Assembly (NCBI GenBank): GCA_028571685.1
Contig: CM053140.1
Location: 153,683,701 to 153,747,700 of the forward strand
DNA: 64,000 nt
Reading direction: 5' to 3'
Source of the DNA: Heterohyrax brucei
Lineage: Eukaryota; Chordata; Mammalia; Hyracoidea; Procaviidae
In this document: positions 1 to 12,738 of the stretch, piece by piece
How positions within the stretch are numbered: position 1 is the first letter of the stretch
Layout: each line of letters opens with the position of its first letter
Program-made: the position numbers and the translations under genes
Notes under the pieces: model-generated
What the model was told of the DNA's origin: nothing
What the model saw: the letters and a program-made list of their open reading frames with translations, nothing else
Databases searched by the model: none

Positions 1-392
1 CGCATAGCAGAATCAAACATTCCCCAGTCCTGCATCAGTCTTCACAATTCTTGCTAGATTACCATTGTTGTAGCTACTGTGTCAGTTCATTTTGTCAAGA
101 GTTTTCCTGGTTTTAGCTGACCCTCTACCTTATCAGGCATGATACCTTTCCCCAGAGACTTGTCACTCTTGATAGCATGTCCTAAGTATATGAGATGAAG
201 TTCTGCAAGTCTTACCTTGAAGGAACACTCTGCATTTTCCCCAAGACAAATGTGTTCATTCTTCTGGCAGCCCATGGTATATTTAATATTCTTTACCAAA
301 ACTTTAATTCAAAGGCATCAGTTCTCCTCTGACCTTCCTCATTCACTATCTTTCACATTGCATATGACCTGATTGAGAATACCATGGATTGG
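1..392 (-). mobile_element. RTE-clade LINE fragment (3' end region)
   Basis: Antisense piece of the RTE (BovB-type) LINE that recurs through the window. It matches in order the copies at 3674, 25581, 39222 and 43369 (the motifs around the 'accaagcatgatg' and 'cagtccatggtat' segments). The extreme 3' end is missing or lies outside the window. No usable open frame remains. Identification is by comparison with the other copies in this window and by recognition of the afrotherian RTE. Confidence 0.8.
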
Positions 393-812
393 TTATATAT
401 ATAAAATTCTAGAAACACTTTTGGCAAATGGTAAGCACTCAATGAATGTTAATTTCATACATATCAGTGTTCTTAGTAGCAATATTTATATTATTAGAAT
501 TAATTTTAGACATACAGGAGCAGGTCCATTTAAGGAAGGAGATGAATACCTACCTATGCAAAAGCAACTGGAAATACAGTCTAGCTTCCTATCCCTGGAG
601 TTTTAATATCCTACTAAAACCCATAATCACCACCACACTGGTCTTGACTGAGCACTGTTTACCTTTTATTTCTCTGGCTAAAGCCTGTTATAAGACCCTT
701 CATTGATTTTCCCATCACTGAGCTACAGCTATCTAGATGTATTGCACATTCCAGGAACAGTAAGAATGAAACAGAGAGTGAGGTGGACATTTATAGTATG
801 TCTTATTTTATA
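393..812. other. unique AT-rich DNA
   Basis: No repeat or gene recognised. Short open frames here have no coding signature. Confidence 0.5.
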
Positions 813-1016
813 GGAGGAGCACTGGTGCCACAGCGGTTAAGCATTCAACTCCTAATTGAAAGATCAGCAGTTAGAACTCACCATCTGCTTCCAGGGAGAA
901 AGATCCAACAGTGCACTTGTATAAAGATTATAGCTGTCAAAACACTGCGGGGCAGCTCTGCCCAGTCCTACGTGATAGCTATGAGTCAGATTCCACTTGA
1001 CAGCAACAGGTTTGTT
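813..1016 (+). mobile_element. AfroSINE, near full length
   Basis: Starts with 'gagcactggtgccacagcgg' (A-box-like head), has a B-box-like 'agttagaactc' segment, a middle 'aaagattatagc' segment and the closing 'ctatgagtcagattccactt' RTE-like tail followed by 'aggtttgttt'. This is the standard plus-strand layout of the afrotherian tRNA-derived SINE. Confidence 0.88.
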
Positions 1017-1086
1017 TCTCTGTTATTTTCCATATTTTATAAAACATATTTATCTATACTCATTGTCATCAAGTTATTCCAACTGA

Positions 1087-1200
1087 TAGTGACACTCTAG
1101 AATTGCTCTATAGTGTTTCCAAGGAGCGTCTAGTGGATTCTAACCACAAACCTTTGAGTTAGCAGCCAAGTTCTTAATCACTGCACCACCAGGGCTCCTA
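1087..1200 (-). mobile_element. AfroSINE, partial
   Basis: Reverse orientation. It ends with 'caccaccagggctcct', the complement of the SINE head, preceded by the complement of the B-box region. The RTE-like tail is mostly lost. Confidence 0.8.
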
Positions 1201-2655
1201 TGTATCTATAGCTAACAGAATATCTTAGTATCTTGCTTCTCTTTTACCTCCAGTAGATAGGGTTTTGTTTTTCTACCAGCATGACTTCATCTTTTTAAAA
1301 TAGAGATTCAAAAGAATGATGCCCCAATTTGTTCTCCCTTCATTCTAAGGTAAAACTACCTTATTTCCTGTACCTAGCTTGCCACTGAAGATTATGCTTA
1401 TTCAAGGGTGTCCCTACAGTTTTCCCCTCTATAGATCTGTGGGCTTATTCTATGCTCCCTCAAAGGAGCTCATCAAAATATTGCACAATAAGCTTAACAT
1501 CATAAAAAAATATACACCAGGGGCAAATGTGTCTTTTACAGATATGATCAAATTATACTTACAACATTGTCATTTATTATAGCAGATAATTGAAATACCT
1601 GTAAAAAGTTGGATATACAACTGTAAAGACATAAACTATTTTGTAGCTATATGACAAAATATTTATTAAAAATAGTTTGAAAGACTGTAATACCAGTATG
1701 AAAAAAATCTACAGTGTGAACCTGTCTTTGCTTTATGAATTTTTTTATTTCATATAGTTGTATACTTGTAATGACAGAGACACAAATACAGAGACACTGT
1801 ATGTAGGTGAATTCACAGAAAAAAAAACTCAGTAACTATATTGTATTGCTTTGGAGGTTGCTTTTTTGTGGACTAATGAACAGTACTTTTTCTTCTCACT
1901 ATTATGATTTCTGAATGTTCTAAGTTATTTTTAATGAGTGAATATTCAAAACATTTAAATTTTCTACTTACATCTCTGCCATCAAGTGAACATGGTTCCA
2001 ATAGACTTACTAAGACTTAAGTAACCAAAGTGTCAGTACACATAAAAATCTAATGAGCTTTAAAAAATGGCCAATATCATTAGTAGTAAGGTAATTACCG
2101 AAAAGTAAATGATACCCTATTTGTTGTATCTGTTTGACTGGAAGAATTTAGAATAGTTTTATTTTCCAGTTTATGTGACGATGTAGAGAAACATTCTCAT
2201 TAAATTGATGTGAGTATACACAGAAGCAGTATTTTTCAAAGGTATGATAGTGAGAGCAATCAGTGTCTGAATGTATACATACTTTTACTTTGAAATTCCA
2301 CCACTAGAAATGTATAAAATTACATATATATGGATGTTCTCTGTATTTTGTCTAATAACATTGTAAATATATAGCATAATAACCTGTAATACTTCATAGA
2401 TGTAAAAATTAGTACAGAAGTAAAGATATTCCTATGCTCCTAGATATACTGTTAATGACAAAAATCCCTTTCCAGAATGACATTTAGAATGTAATTCCAA
2501 TTATTTATTAAAGAAAAAAATATATAGTGTGTACCCAGAAAACTTAGGAAAAGAAGCATTAAATATTTGTTTACCACGATTATTTCTAGGTAGCACTGAT
2601 TGAAGGTGAGGGATTTTTAGTTCCGTCTGTTTTGTTCTGTGTTTATAGACTGCTT
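1201..2655. other. unique AT-rich DNA
   Basis: Long interval with no recognisable gene or repeat. It is AT-rich with many stop codons in all frames. Confidence 0.5.
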
Positions 2656-2826
2656 ATATAAAACCAAAGACAAATCTACTGCCAATGAGGCAGTTCTCGC
2701 TCATAGAAACCCAATAGAAGAGAGTAGCTCTGCGCCCTAGAGGCTCCAAGGAGTGCCTGGTAGATTCAACTGCTGACCTTTTGGTTAGAAACTGCATCAC
2801 TCAGCCACTATGCCACCAGGGTTTCC
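2656..2826 (-). mobile_element. AfroSINE, minus strand
   Basis: Begins with the complement of the TTTGG tail ('aaaccaaagac') and ends 'gccaccagggtttcc'. The middle is diverged. Confidence 0.82.
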
Positions 2827-3673
2827 ACTATTTCTATAGTATTATTATAATTATAGTTTAGACTGATAAAAAATAATCATGGCATATAAACTGCCTTTAA
2901 AGTCAGAGCTGATTTAATTTGTCTTATTAGTATTCTCAATCTGATACTGTTGAGACCAAAAAAATTATAAATGCTATCTCTTTCATCAAGGGAATAAACA
3001 TTTTCAGTTTCAGAATAATGACCTCCTTAGTTCAGTCATGCTTTATTACTGTTAGGTCGGGTTTCTCTAAATCTTCCTGTGTAATCTGGATGTTATACAA
3101 AACAATAAACATTTTATTCCATTTAATTACTTTAGCAATTGAAAGTCCCTTAATGGTTTCCATTTTTACCAGTTGACTATTTTTTTAATCTTGACTTTTG
3201 ACTGTCAGAGTAATTATTAAGAAAATAAAAAAACATGTAAAATTATTCATACTTTGGAAGCCATCAGGATGTCCACAAGAAATTGATAATATAGCCAAAA
3301 TAAGTAAGTGACAAGAGGCAGAGACTTTGGGCAATATTTAATTCTATAGAAAATAAAGTTAGTCACAAATTTCAGTAGTACCCAGTCTAAATACCTAAAT
3401 CCCCAAATCTAAAGGTCAAGAAGTAATTATTGCGGTAATAATCAATTGTGTACATCAAGAAAAATATTGAGCTCAGAAAATAAAGGATATTTATACATAC
3501 AGCAACTTTAAAATTTCAAGCACAGCTATTTTCCATCAGCAATGATTTCAAAATGGAAGATATAAATTCTAAAATAGTAGCTTGTACATAAATGTACCAT
3601 ACAGATAGCTGAAACTCTAAAGAACTATTTCATAGGCAGTATGATATATTCCTAAAAATATACAAAGGATAAT
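2827..3673. other. unique AT-rich DNA
   Basis: Nothing recognisable beyond AT-rich sequence. Confidence 0.45.
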
Positions 3674-4213
3674 TGCCGTTGTTAGGTGCAGTCGAATCAG
3701 TTCCAACTCACAACAACCCTGTGAAAAACAGAATGAAACACCTCCTGGTCCTGTACCATGTCCACAATCATTTTTATGCTTAAGCCCATTGTTGGGGCCA
3801 CTGTGTCAATCCGTCTCCTCGAGGGTCTTCCTCTTTTTTTGTTAACCATCCACTCTGCCAGGCATGATGTCCTTCTCCAGGGACTGATCTTTTCTGACAA
3901 TATGTCCAAAGTGTGTAAGCTACAGTCTTGCCATATTTGCTTCCAAGGAGTACTATGATTGTACTTCCTCCAGAGCAGATCTGTTGGTTCTTTTTGCAGT
4001 CCATGCTACATTCAACATTCTTCTCCAGTACCACAATTCAAAGGCATCAATTCTTCTGTCTTCTTTGTTCATGGTCCAGCTTTCATATGTCTATGATGCG
4101 ATTGAAAATAACACGGTTTGGGTCAGATGCATTTTAGTCTTCGTGGTGACATCCTTACTTTTGAATACTTTGAAGAGGTCTTTTGCAGCAGATTTTTCCA
4201 ATGCAATGCAATG
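3674..4213 (-). mobile_element. RTE LINE, 5'-truncated copy including the 3' end
   Basis: Starts at the RTE 3' terminus ('gttgttaggtgcagtcg', antisense) and runs about 540 bp into the 3' part of the element, ending at 'gcagatttttccaatgcaat'. This is typical RTE 5' truncation. The short antisense frames inside are remnants only. Confidence 0.88.
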
Positions 4214-4236
4214 ACTGTATGTGCTAGAAGATCCTT

Positions 4237-4251
4237 CACACACACACACAA
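4237..4251. repeat. (CA)n microsatellite, short
   Basis: Run of CA dinucleotides beside the 5' end of the RTE fragment. Confidence 0.8.
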
Positions 4252-5095
4252 GTTGGTTTAATTACACAATTTTTCACATATAAATTTCTCACCAAAAAAA
4301 AAACCTATAATAAATCGATGCTTGTTTCCCCAAATTGAGATTTCATTATTTAGTAGCTTTGAATCTTATCAGTCAATTTCTATAACTATGATTTATGCAT
4401 AAGACATAGACACTGCAGGTAACAGGATATAAACTTACTGGGTTCCATGGTTATATTAAAACATTCTATTTCACCCAGTTTCTCTCTTTATTATCACCAT
4501 TGATATACTTCTTTTCACTCATCACTCTTACTGTGAATGCCAATGCATCTTCTGTAATGAGAAAAATCTGCCACCAGATTCACAAATTCTCTCTCCTTAT
4601 GCTAGATGAACTCATTTGACTGGTCTCTTGAGGAAACCCTAACTAATAAAAATAAGTAATAAAAGCTGTTAACAACTCTTTATTATTTTTAAAGCAATTA
4701 TTAAGACCACAGAGCATATTCTACAGGTATGAGCCTCCCATCTACTAACCTGCACTAAGCTGGGATCCATAAATGAGCTTAATCACATCCTACCAAGCTA
4801 GTTGCCAGCTAGAAATTCCTGCCCATGTCAGTCCTGTGTGTTGCAGAATATAACTGTGCTCAACAGGGTGCTCATGTCTGTGAACTTTTTAAGCATATCA
4901 CCAGTGGATAGGTTTGAACCACCAACCCAAATACCAAGCCTTTCATTAAGACTCTGAAAAACAAATAAATTAATGTTTATGTGTTCGTGTGCATGCAAGA
5001 GGGTGTACATGGGTGTATGAATGCTTGTGTTTCCAAAGGAGTCCTAAATGTTCAATGATTTTGCAATGTGGTGGGTAAAACCTGTCCATGAAAGG
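4252..5095. other. unique DNA
   Basis: No gene or repeat recognised in this stretch. Confidence 0.45.
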
Positions 5096-5291
5096 TTTGT
5101 TTTTGTTGTTTGAGTCAATTCTAACTCATAGCAACCTCATGTGACAGAGAACTACTCCATAGGATTTTCTTGGCTGTAATCTGGAAGCTGATTGCCGGGT
5201 CTTTATCTTGGTGGAGTAGTTGGGTAAGTTCAAACTACCAACCTTTTACTTAGCAGCCAAGCAATTATCCTTTATGGAAGCAGGTCTCCTA
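5096..5291 (-). mobile_element. AfroSINE, minus strand
   Basis: Antisense tail 'gagtcaattctaactcatag', middle segment including 'ttgccgggtcttta', and the head complement near 5265-5291. Divergence is moderate. Confidence 0.82.
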
Positions 5292-5304
5292 CAAATGATA
5301 TGTC

Positions 5305-5502
5305 ATTGCTGTCATTAAGTGCCTTGATTTTCAACTTGTATTGACCCCATGTGACAGAGAACTTCTTCATAGGGTTTTTAAGCAGTAATGTTTATGGGAT
5401 CAGATTGCCAGGTCTTTTATCCTGTGTAGTCTCTGGTGGTTTCAAACCATCTACCTCTCAGTTATCAGTCAATCGCTTAATCATTGGGCCACCAGGGCTT
5501 CT
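5305..5502 (-). mobile_element. AfroSINE, minus strand, tandem neighbour
   Basis: Second minus-strand copy directly after the previous one. It ends in 'gggccaccagggcttct'. The same middle segment with 'ttgccaggtcttttatcc' is visible. Confidence 0.82.
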
Positions 5503-6912
5503 TAGAAAACAATCACAAGTCGTTGCTTATTATTTACTTTTCTCTACTGAACAAATGAACAATTACTACTAGGTTCCACCCAAGAGACAATGGCTTGTCT
5601 TTACAGTATTTGTCTACATCAAGTATTTATTGCAGAATAACATGCAATTTGGTACCTTACTCTCTAACAACTTTTAAATTGTTAAAAGATAAACAATTTA
5701 CCAATTTAAGTTGTTAAATTGATAAAAGAGCATGATCCATGGCATTTTTATGGTATTTAAAGAAGAGTTAGGAAAAAGGAGAGAGATTTTTTTCAAGTCT
5801 AACCAAGTAAAGAGTACTTGCAACCTGAGAGTGCCTACTTTACTCAGTTCTGTTTTACTAACTGAAAATATTTATTAGACCATAGTAAAGTTAGACTCCA
5901 GGGCCTCATCTATCTCCTTGTGTTAAAAGGTGAGCATTACAGAGAAGCTCCGATTAAGTATAGGTGTCATTTTTGTTTCTTACGCACCTCTTTCTTTCCT
6001 GCACAGTCCCCTGAGGGGTGTGAAAATAAACTTACTTAAGACATTTCACAAGAACTGTAAGTAGTACTTCAAGGTGATGTGTTGGTAATTTGGTCACTGT
6101 TACTGTCTTTTCCTCCTCTAAAAATACATCTGATCTTTGCTTATTGTGTCAGTTATTTATCTATTGGTCTCTTAATCTGTGATTAATCTGACAGTATCCC
6201 CAGCACAAATACCGTTAAGTGGTATGAAAAAAAAAAAAAACATGTAAATGAAACAGTGGTCATGGTTGACTAAAAGTAACTTTTCTTTTTCTCCTGTGCT
6301 GAAGGTTAGATCCCACATAAGCCTGCAATGTAACTAGAAGTCCAATCGAACAGTAGTGCAGAACACTTACCGCAAGCACTTTTGAAAGACAAAAATTTGT
6401 GACATAAGGAGTGCACAAAATGGGTGCTTTTAATTTGCAAGTGTATTTGAGAGGAGATTTGGATATTACTTTATTGTTGGTTAATGATTTTATTGTACTG
6501 TGATCAGAAAGTACAATTTGCATAAATTGAGTCATTCTAAATTAAAAAAAGCGAAATCCTTTCTAGCCTCATAGATAAGCATGAGGAGACTCTGTGTGGT
6601 TCAAACAGTGAAGAACTCAGCTACTAACCTGAAGGATAGAGGTGTGGGGTCCACCCAGAAGTCCTTACAAGAAAGGCCTGGTAACCTACTTTGAAAACAT
6701 CAGACCCTGAAAATCCTATCATGTACAGTTTTATTCTGACACACATGAGATCTTTACTCAGATCTCATGGACCAAGATCTTTACCAAAGACCCAGATCTT
6801 TACTCAAGATTCTGTAACTCATGTTCTACTCAACAGCAACTGGTTAGATGGACATGAAGAGACTACATGTCCACTATTTTTCAGGTACCTGTCTGCCTAT
6901 GTACCATCTATC
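5503..6912. other. unique DNA
   Basis: No recognisable gene. It contains an A-run near 6228-6240 and short uninformative open frames. Confidence 0.45.
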
Positions 6913-7118
6913 TATAGGAGCCATGGTGGCACAATGGTTACATGTTGGCTTGCTAACCGAAAGGCTAGCAGTTTGAACCCATCAGCCACTCTGGAAAAAA
7001 GATGTGGCAGTCTGCTTCCCTGAAGATTACAGCCTTGGAAACTCAATAGGACAATTCTACTCTGTCCTATTGAGTCCCTTCTGAATTGACTTGACGGCAG
7101 TGGATTTGGTTTGGCTTT
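6913..7118 (+). mobile_element. AfroSINE, well preserved, with TSD
   Basis: Full plus-strand layout from 'ggagccatggtggcacaatg' to 'ggcagtggatttggtttgg'. The flanks carry a direct repeat 'catctatctat' (before the head near 6905 and after the tail near 7123), so this is an intact target-primed insertion. Confidence 0.9.
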
Positions 7119-7124
7119 TATCAT

Positions 7125-8150
7125 CTATCTATTCACACAAATGAAACCAATCTTTTTTTTCTCCTGTTCCCCTTTCTAGTGCTTCAGTAAATTTCAAGGT
7201 TTTATCTAATCAATCACTTTACTTTTATTCAACTATTCTATTATTTTTCTAATTTTTAACTGTTTTACCTATCAGTCTTGGAAATGTGTGAGAAAATATT
7301 TCTCCATGATCACAGATCTGCCAATTTCTCCTTGCAATTAGCATTATTTTAAAACACTTCTAAGCTGTGAGTTTGGATGCATGCAAGTTAATAGTTTTAA
7401 TAGCATCTTGGTAGAATGTGCTTTCTCGCATTTTCTTTTCATTTATTTCTCTTTACGTCTGTATTCATGTATATATTCTATAATGATAGATTAAAAAAAT
7501 TGAAATGGGTTTACTTCCATGGAATTTATATTTTGCAAGAATAGAGGCAAAATAGAAAACTAAAACTGATAATTTTGTAATATTGGGTATTGATATCAAA
7601 TATGAAGAAAATAAAGCTGAGTAAGAAGACAATATGATGGCAAGGCTCTTGGGGAGACAATTTTAGAACAGAATCCTGAGAGTACCTAATAAATGATGTT
7701 GGTTACCAGAAAGAGAGCATTCCACCAAGTAGCTTCAAAGATCTAGGGGTGGAAGCTTGCAAGAAAAGAGTAAGTCAAGGGAAGATGAACAGCTGGCTAA
7801 ACTAGAGTGGGCAATGGGAAACATGTAGCAAAATCTTGTTTTTAAAAGAGGTAAAAACCTCTTTTCTATCAGAGAAAAGGTAAGATACATGGAGGATTCA
7901 ATTTGGATTTTCTCCAATTTAATACTGGTAGCTATTAGAGCTTGCCATTAATTCTGGTCAAGCAGGTTTTCTTTTCTTTTTTAAACATTTACTAGGTGCA
8001 TTTTCTTTCATCCTTTACTTCGATATAGTCTAGAAAATTTCATTTTATATGGCTTTTATAAAGAGAACCTAGAGGATGTTAGGGGTTGCTTCTTGGTTTT
8101 ATGAAGCCTATGATTGTCTTTCTTTCTTTTTTAAATATAACAGGGAGATG
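7125..8150. other. unique DNA
   Basis: No gene or repeat recognised. Confidence 0.45.
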
Positions 8151-8224
8151 ATGTAACGGTGACTAATAAGATGTTCTGCGAATAAGAGGTCCCTGGATTG
8201 CACTCAACTACTCGTCTAAAAGGA

Positions 8225-8578
8225 TCTCCAGTGTACTTAAGCACTGGCTGCCAACAGAAAAGTTAGCAGTTTGACCTATCAGCTGCTCCACCGGAAAAAG
8301 ATTAAAAGATCAAACCGATTGCTGTTGAGTCAATTCTGACTCATAATGACCTTGTAGGACAAGGTAGAACTGTCCTATAGAGTTTTCAAGGAGTGCTTGG
8401 TGGATTTGAGCTGCCAATCTTTTATTTTTAGCAGCGGTGGCACTTAACCACTATGCCATGGTAATGGCTTTCCCCAGAAAGATTACAGCCTTGGAGATCT
8501 TGTGAGGCAATTCCATTATGTCCTATAGGGTCACTATGAGTTAAAAACAATTTGGTGGCAATGGCTTTGGTTTTTCCA
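8225..8578 (+). mobile_element. AfroSINE split by a second AfroSINE
   Basis: Plus-strand SINE halves lie at about 8225-8304 (head to 'ccggaaaaagatt') and 8465-8578 ('cagaaagattacagcc' to 'ggctttggttttt'). Between them, 8305-8464, sits a minus-strand AfroSINE beginning with the tail complement and ending 'ccactatgccatgg'. Confidence 0.8.
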
Positions 8579-8604
8579 GCTGGACTAATTTAAAATATGG
8601 CAGT

Positions 8605-8756
8605 CATAATCCATCCAGTGACACCGTGGAAGAAAGGTCTGGCCATCTGCTAGCTGAAAAAATTATAGGCAAGAAAACTTAAAGGAGTATTTCTACTCTG
8701 TAACACAGAGATTTCATGAGTTGAAATAAACTGTCAGCAAAGGGTATGCCTTTTTT
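8605..8756 (+). mobile_element. AfroSINE, degraded 3' two thirds
   Basis: Plus strand. 'tctggccatctgctagc' and a decayed tail before 'gccttttttgg' are still visible. It is more diverged than its neighbours. Confidence 0.65.
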
Positions 8757-9619
8757 GGTTTTCTGCATTCAGTTGTTTGAACTTGGGCAAATGTACTTAA
8801 AGTTACTAGGCTGTAGTTTCCTCTTCTCTAAAATAGACATAGCACACAATGAATTTGCTTGAAAAATTAAAATAGTTAATACATGTAAAGCCTTTAGAAT
8901 AGTGACTTATTCATAGAAAGGGTTGGGTGTCACATTTTAGTAATAAGTAAATTTACTCCATTTGCACTATATTACATCTATTTATTATGCTTAGTGATAG
9001 ATCTATAAATGATGTGGTATCTGTATTTTGATTTTTATTGTCCTTTGATATTTTTCTTCTTCCTGCCATAGGTTTAATGAATAGATTTATTTCAAACACT
9101 TTGTTATCCTCTACCCATTAGGAAACTGTATTCTTTCTGTGTTTTTTGTTTTTTGTTTTTTAAGTGGTTATCCAATGAATGATGTCTTAAAGTTCTGCTT
9201 TCAAGGTGAGAAAAAGAACATAAATGACACCTGCTTACGAATCTCCAGTGTAATGAAAACAAACAAGGAAATATCAGTGTCACACTACTCTGCTGACGTT
9301 AATATTTATTGTTTCTTAGCGTGCTAAGCTATTGTCTTGCTGAGAAAATTAAAGCAACTGGGACAAAAGCAGTTAGATCTCTGCTAAGGAATTTCCTTAA
9401 ATAAGTATATGGGAAGTAAACTGTTGATTTTGCTATAATAACCTTTTGTAACATAAGTTATTGAAAACTTTTAGGAAGCAAGAATTGTGGTAAATCACTA
9501 TAATCAAATAGTTCTTAGTCATTGATTGTGATGGTGTGGTGTATATACTGCTTATGTGAATGATGTTTTGACAGTAAATTTGCTTCTTTTCCTTCTCCTA
9601 TTAAAAATAAATAAATAAA
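8757..9619. other. unique AT-rich DNA
   Basis: No gene or repeat recognised. Confidence 0.45.
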
Positions 9620-11303
9620 ATTGGAAGGTAGGGCCAAGACTGCAGAGTAGTCAGATGCTTCCTGTGATTCCTCTACCAACAAAGACCCAAAAGAACAAAT
9701 GAATCAATTGCATATGACATTTTAGGCGCCCTAAACAACAAAGGGCAGAGCAATGGGGAAGGAAGAAAAGGTCCAGAAATACCTAAGACTGGTGAGACCT
9801 GACTTGCAAGAAATTGGGAGCAGCCAGGGTGGTGAGCAGCATGGAAGCATTCACAAGGCATCCTCCTCAGCAGCAAAGAACAGCAGATAGAACATGTAAC
9901 ACTCCAGAGCCAGTGGGAAACAGAGCTGGACCACCAAAGGCTAAGTGAAGGGTGTCTTCATCTCACACTGATTTGAATCTTTCCTTAGGGATAAACCTCT
10001 CTCCCCATACCCAGTGTTTCCAGCTCCTCTCAGGAAAGGAAAAAAGTCTGTGGACTCACTCAAGGCAGAGAGCACTCAACTCACAGAATTGACCCTGCAA
10101 CTTGAACGATTATAAAGAAAGCAACAAAAGAAACCAATGCAAACTGTAAGAAAGGCAATGACAGAAATTGGAGCACAACTAAATGAAGTAGACAGCAGAA
10201 AAATGGCTGAAAGCATTAACAAGACCAAAAGCAGGTTCTTTGAAAAGATCAACAAAAGTGATAAACTATTGGCCAAACTGACAAAAGAGAAAGAGCAGAA
10301 GTAAATAAACTGAATAAAAAATGAGATGAATGATATCATGAAAGACCTAAGAGAAAATAAGAAAATCATAGCAGAATACTATGAAATATTGAATTCTAAT
10401 AAACTTGACACCCTAGAGAACATGAACAAGTTCCTAACAACACATTACCCAACTAAAGAAACAAAATCAGAGGTAGAAAAAATAAAGCCATCACCCAAGA
10501 AGAGACTGAAAATGCAATTAAAAGACTCTCAGCTAAAAAAAAAAGCCCTAGCCCTGATGACTTAATGGGAGAATTCTACCAAACGTTCAGAAAAGAGTTA
10601 ACACCACAATTACTACAGGTATTTCAGGATATACAAAATGATGGAATACTGCCAAATTCATTCTATGAAGCCATCATAATCCTGATAAAAAACCAGGTAA
10701 ACACAGCACCAAAAGGAAAATTGCAAGACAAAATCTCTCATGAACTTAAGACACAGAAGTCCTCAACAAAATTTTGGCCAATAGAATATAAAAGCAAATT
10801 AAAAAAAAAAAAAAATAGCTCACCATGACTAAGTGGAATTCATACCAGAAAAGCAGGGAAGGTCCAACATTACAAAAGCAGTTGATGCAATCAACCACAT
10901 AAATAATAAGAAGAAGAACCACTTGATTTTATAAATGGTGCAGAAAAGGCATTTGACAAATTCTAACACTTGTTTATGTCAAAAAAAAAAAAAAAACCTC
11001 TCAGCAAAATAGAAACAGAAGATAAATTCCTCACTATAATAAAGGGTATTTATACAAAGGTAAGAGTCAGCACCATCTGAAATGGACGAACTCTGAAAGA
11101 ATTCCCCGTGAGAACAGGAACAAGAAAAGGATGCCCTTTGTCACTGCATTTATTCAACGCTGTCCTGGAGGTTCTAGCAAGACCAATTAGGCAAGATAAA
11201 TAAATAAAGGGCAGCCAACTTGGTAAGAAAAAAATAAAAGTATCTCTATTTGCAGATGATATAAACTTACACAAAGAAAACCCTTAAAAATCCACACACA
11301 CAT

Positions 11304-11336
<33 letters not shown>

Positions 11337-11822
11337 GAAAAGAAAAACTGCTGAAACTAATAGAAAAGTTCAAAACATCAGGACATAAGGTAAACAGAAA
11401 AAATCAGTTGGATTCCTTTACACCATCAAAGGAATATCAAAGAAGAAACCACAGAATCAATATCATTTACAATAGTCCCCCAAAGATAAAATACTTAGGA
11501 ATAAATATAACCAGAGATGTAAACGACCTATAAAAACAAAAACAAAAGACACTACCACAAGAAATCAAAACAGGTCTACGTAAGTGAAGAAGGAAGCCTT
11601 GTTCATGGATAGAACTCAACATCATAAAACTATTCATTCTACTCAAAACAATTTACTGATGTATTGTAATACCAATACAAATTCCAGTGACATTTATTTT
11701 AATGAGATGGAGAAACAAATCACCAACTTCATATTGAAAGGGACGAAGTCCTGGATTAAGTAAAGCATTACTGAAGAACAAAGTGAGACGCCTCATACTC
11801 TCTGACTTTAGAAACTACGACA
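9620..11822 (+). mobile_element. L1 LINE, internally deleted (5' UTR joined to ORF2)
   Basis: The left 470 bp match the L1 5' end seen again at 50190 (shared 'aacaaagacccaaaagaa'). From about 10,100 the sequence is already ORF2 just upstream of the reverse transcriptase region. The ORF1 and endonuclease regions are therefore absent. Reverse-transcriptase sequence continues with many frameshifts and stops; the catalytic F-A-D-D box is still readable at 11249-11260. The 3' end is missing: ORF2 stops at 11822, where a mariner-like stretch begins. Longest remaining frames are about 80-90 residues. Non-functional. Confidence 0.85.
11293..11333. repeat. (CA)n microsatellite inside L1
   Basis: Perfect to near-perfect CA run within the L1 ORF2 remnant. 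Confidence 0.9.
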
Positions 11823-12410
11823 ATTAAGTTTGCCCACTCATTCTAGAAAAAACTGCTACATACATCATTGTTGAATATCACTATGGTAACCTTTGAAGTA
11901 CTCTAGTACCTAGTTCACCCTTCAAAGCAATTTTGGAACTGTTTTATTTCTGGAATGGCCATCAAAGCTGTCATTGTATTACCCTCTTCATCAGTGATAC
12001 TTTCTTGCCCCTTAGAGAAATGCTTAATCTGTTTGTACACTGACATTTCCTTCATGGCATTATTTCACCCCATGAACTTGGATTAACATGTCTCTAGTTT
12101 CACTTCCATTCTTGCCAAGTTTAAGAAGAAATTTAATGTTCATTTGTTGCTGTAATTCAAGCTCTGACATTCTCGTGACGGCACACATAAACAAGCAACA
12201 ACAAGAATGAACACCACTCTGCAAGACACCACCACACATCTACATGAACACAGCTGCGAGACACCAATACACCAAGGCTATGAAACCTTACTGAGTTGTT
12301 TGGACAATGCTGCCAACATAAGCACACGGTGGCACATTTGTGGACCTAAGTGTCAGAGCTTGCATATTAGTTGCCATATGAAATCCCTCTTTGCTTTTAA
12401 GAAATGTAAG
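11823..12410. mobile_element. mariner-like stretch, right end uncertain
   Basis: The first ~190 bp ('caattaagtttg' through 'aatggccatcaaagctgtca') match the left ends of the mariner copies at 33752 and 42131. The rest, about 12,000-12,410, differs from those copies and may be interior that they have deleted, or unrelated DNA. No clear right terminal repeat was found. Confidence 0.55.
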
Positions 12411-12439
12411 TCAACCATGCTTCTATACCTGACCTAAGA

Positions 12440-12602
12440 AAGAAGCAAATCCAGTGCTGCTGAGTCAATTCCAACTGATGCCAACCCTATTGGTCAGAGT
12501 AGAACTGCCCCATAATGTATCTAAGGAGCACCTGGTGAATTTGAACTGCCACCTTTTTGGTTAGCAGACATAGCACTTAACCACTATGCCAGCAGGATTT
12601 CC
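12440..12602 (-). mobile_element. AfroSINE, minus strand, with TSD
   Basis: Antisense tail 'gctgagtcaattccaactg' through head complement 'tatgccagcaggatttcc'. The octamer 'tacctgac' occurs on both flanks, consistent with a target-site duplication. Confidence 0.85.
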
Positions 12603-12738
12603 GTACCTGACACAGGGGATATAAATGGGTTTAGATTAGGAAAAAAATAATTAAATATGAGGCTCAGGTACACATTAATAGATTACCTCCAAATTTATCT
12701 CTTTAATTGTTTATAAAATCATCTTTGGTCAAATTTCT

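Noticed and set aside
813..1016. tRNA gene suggested by A- and B-box-like words
   Set aside because: Belongs to an AfroSINE; no cloverleaf or discriminator region is preserved.
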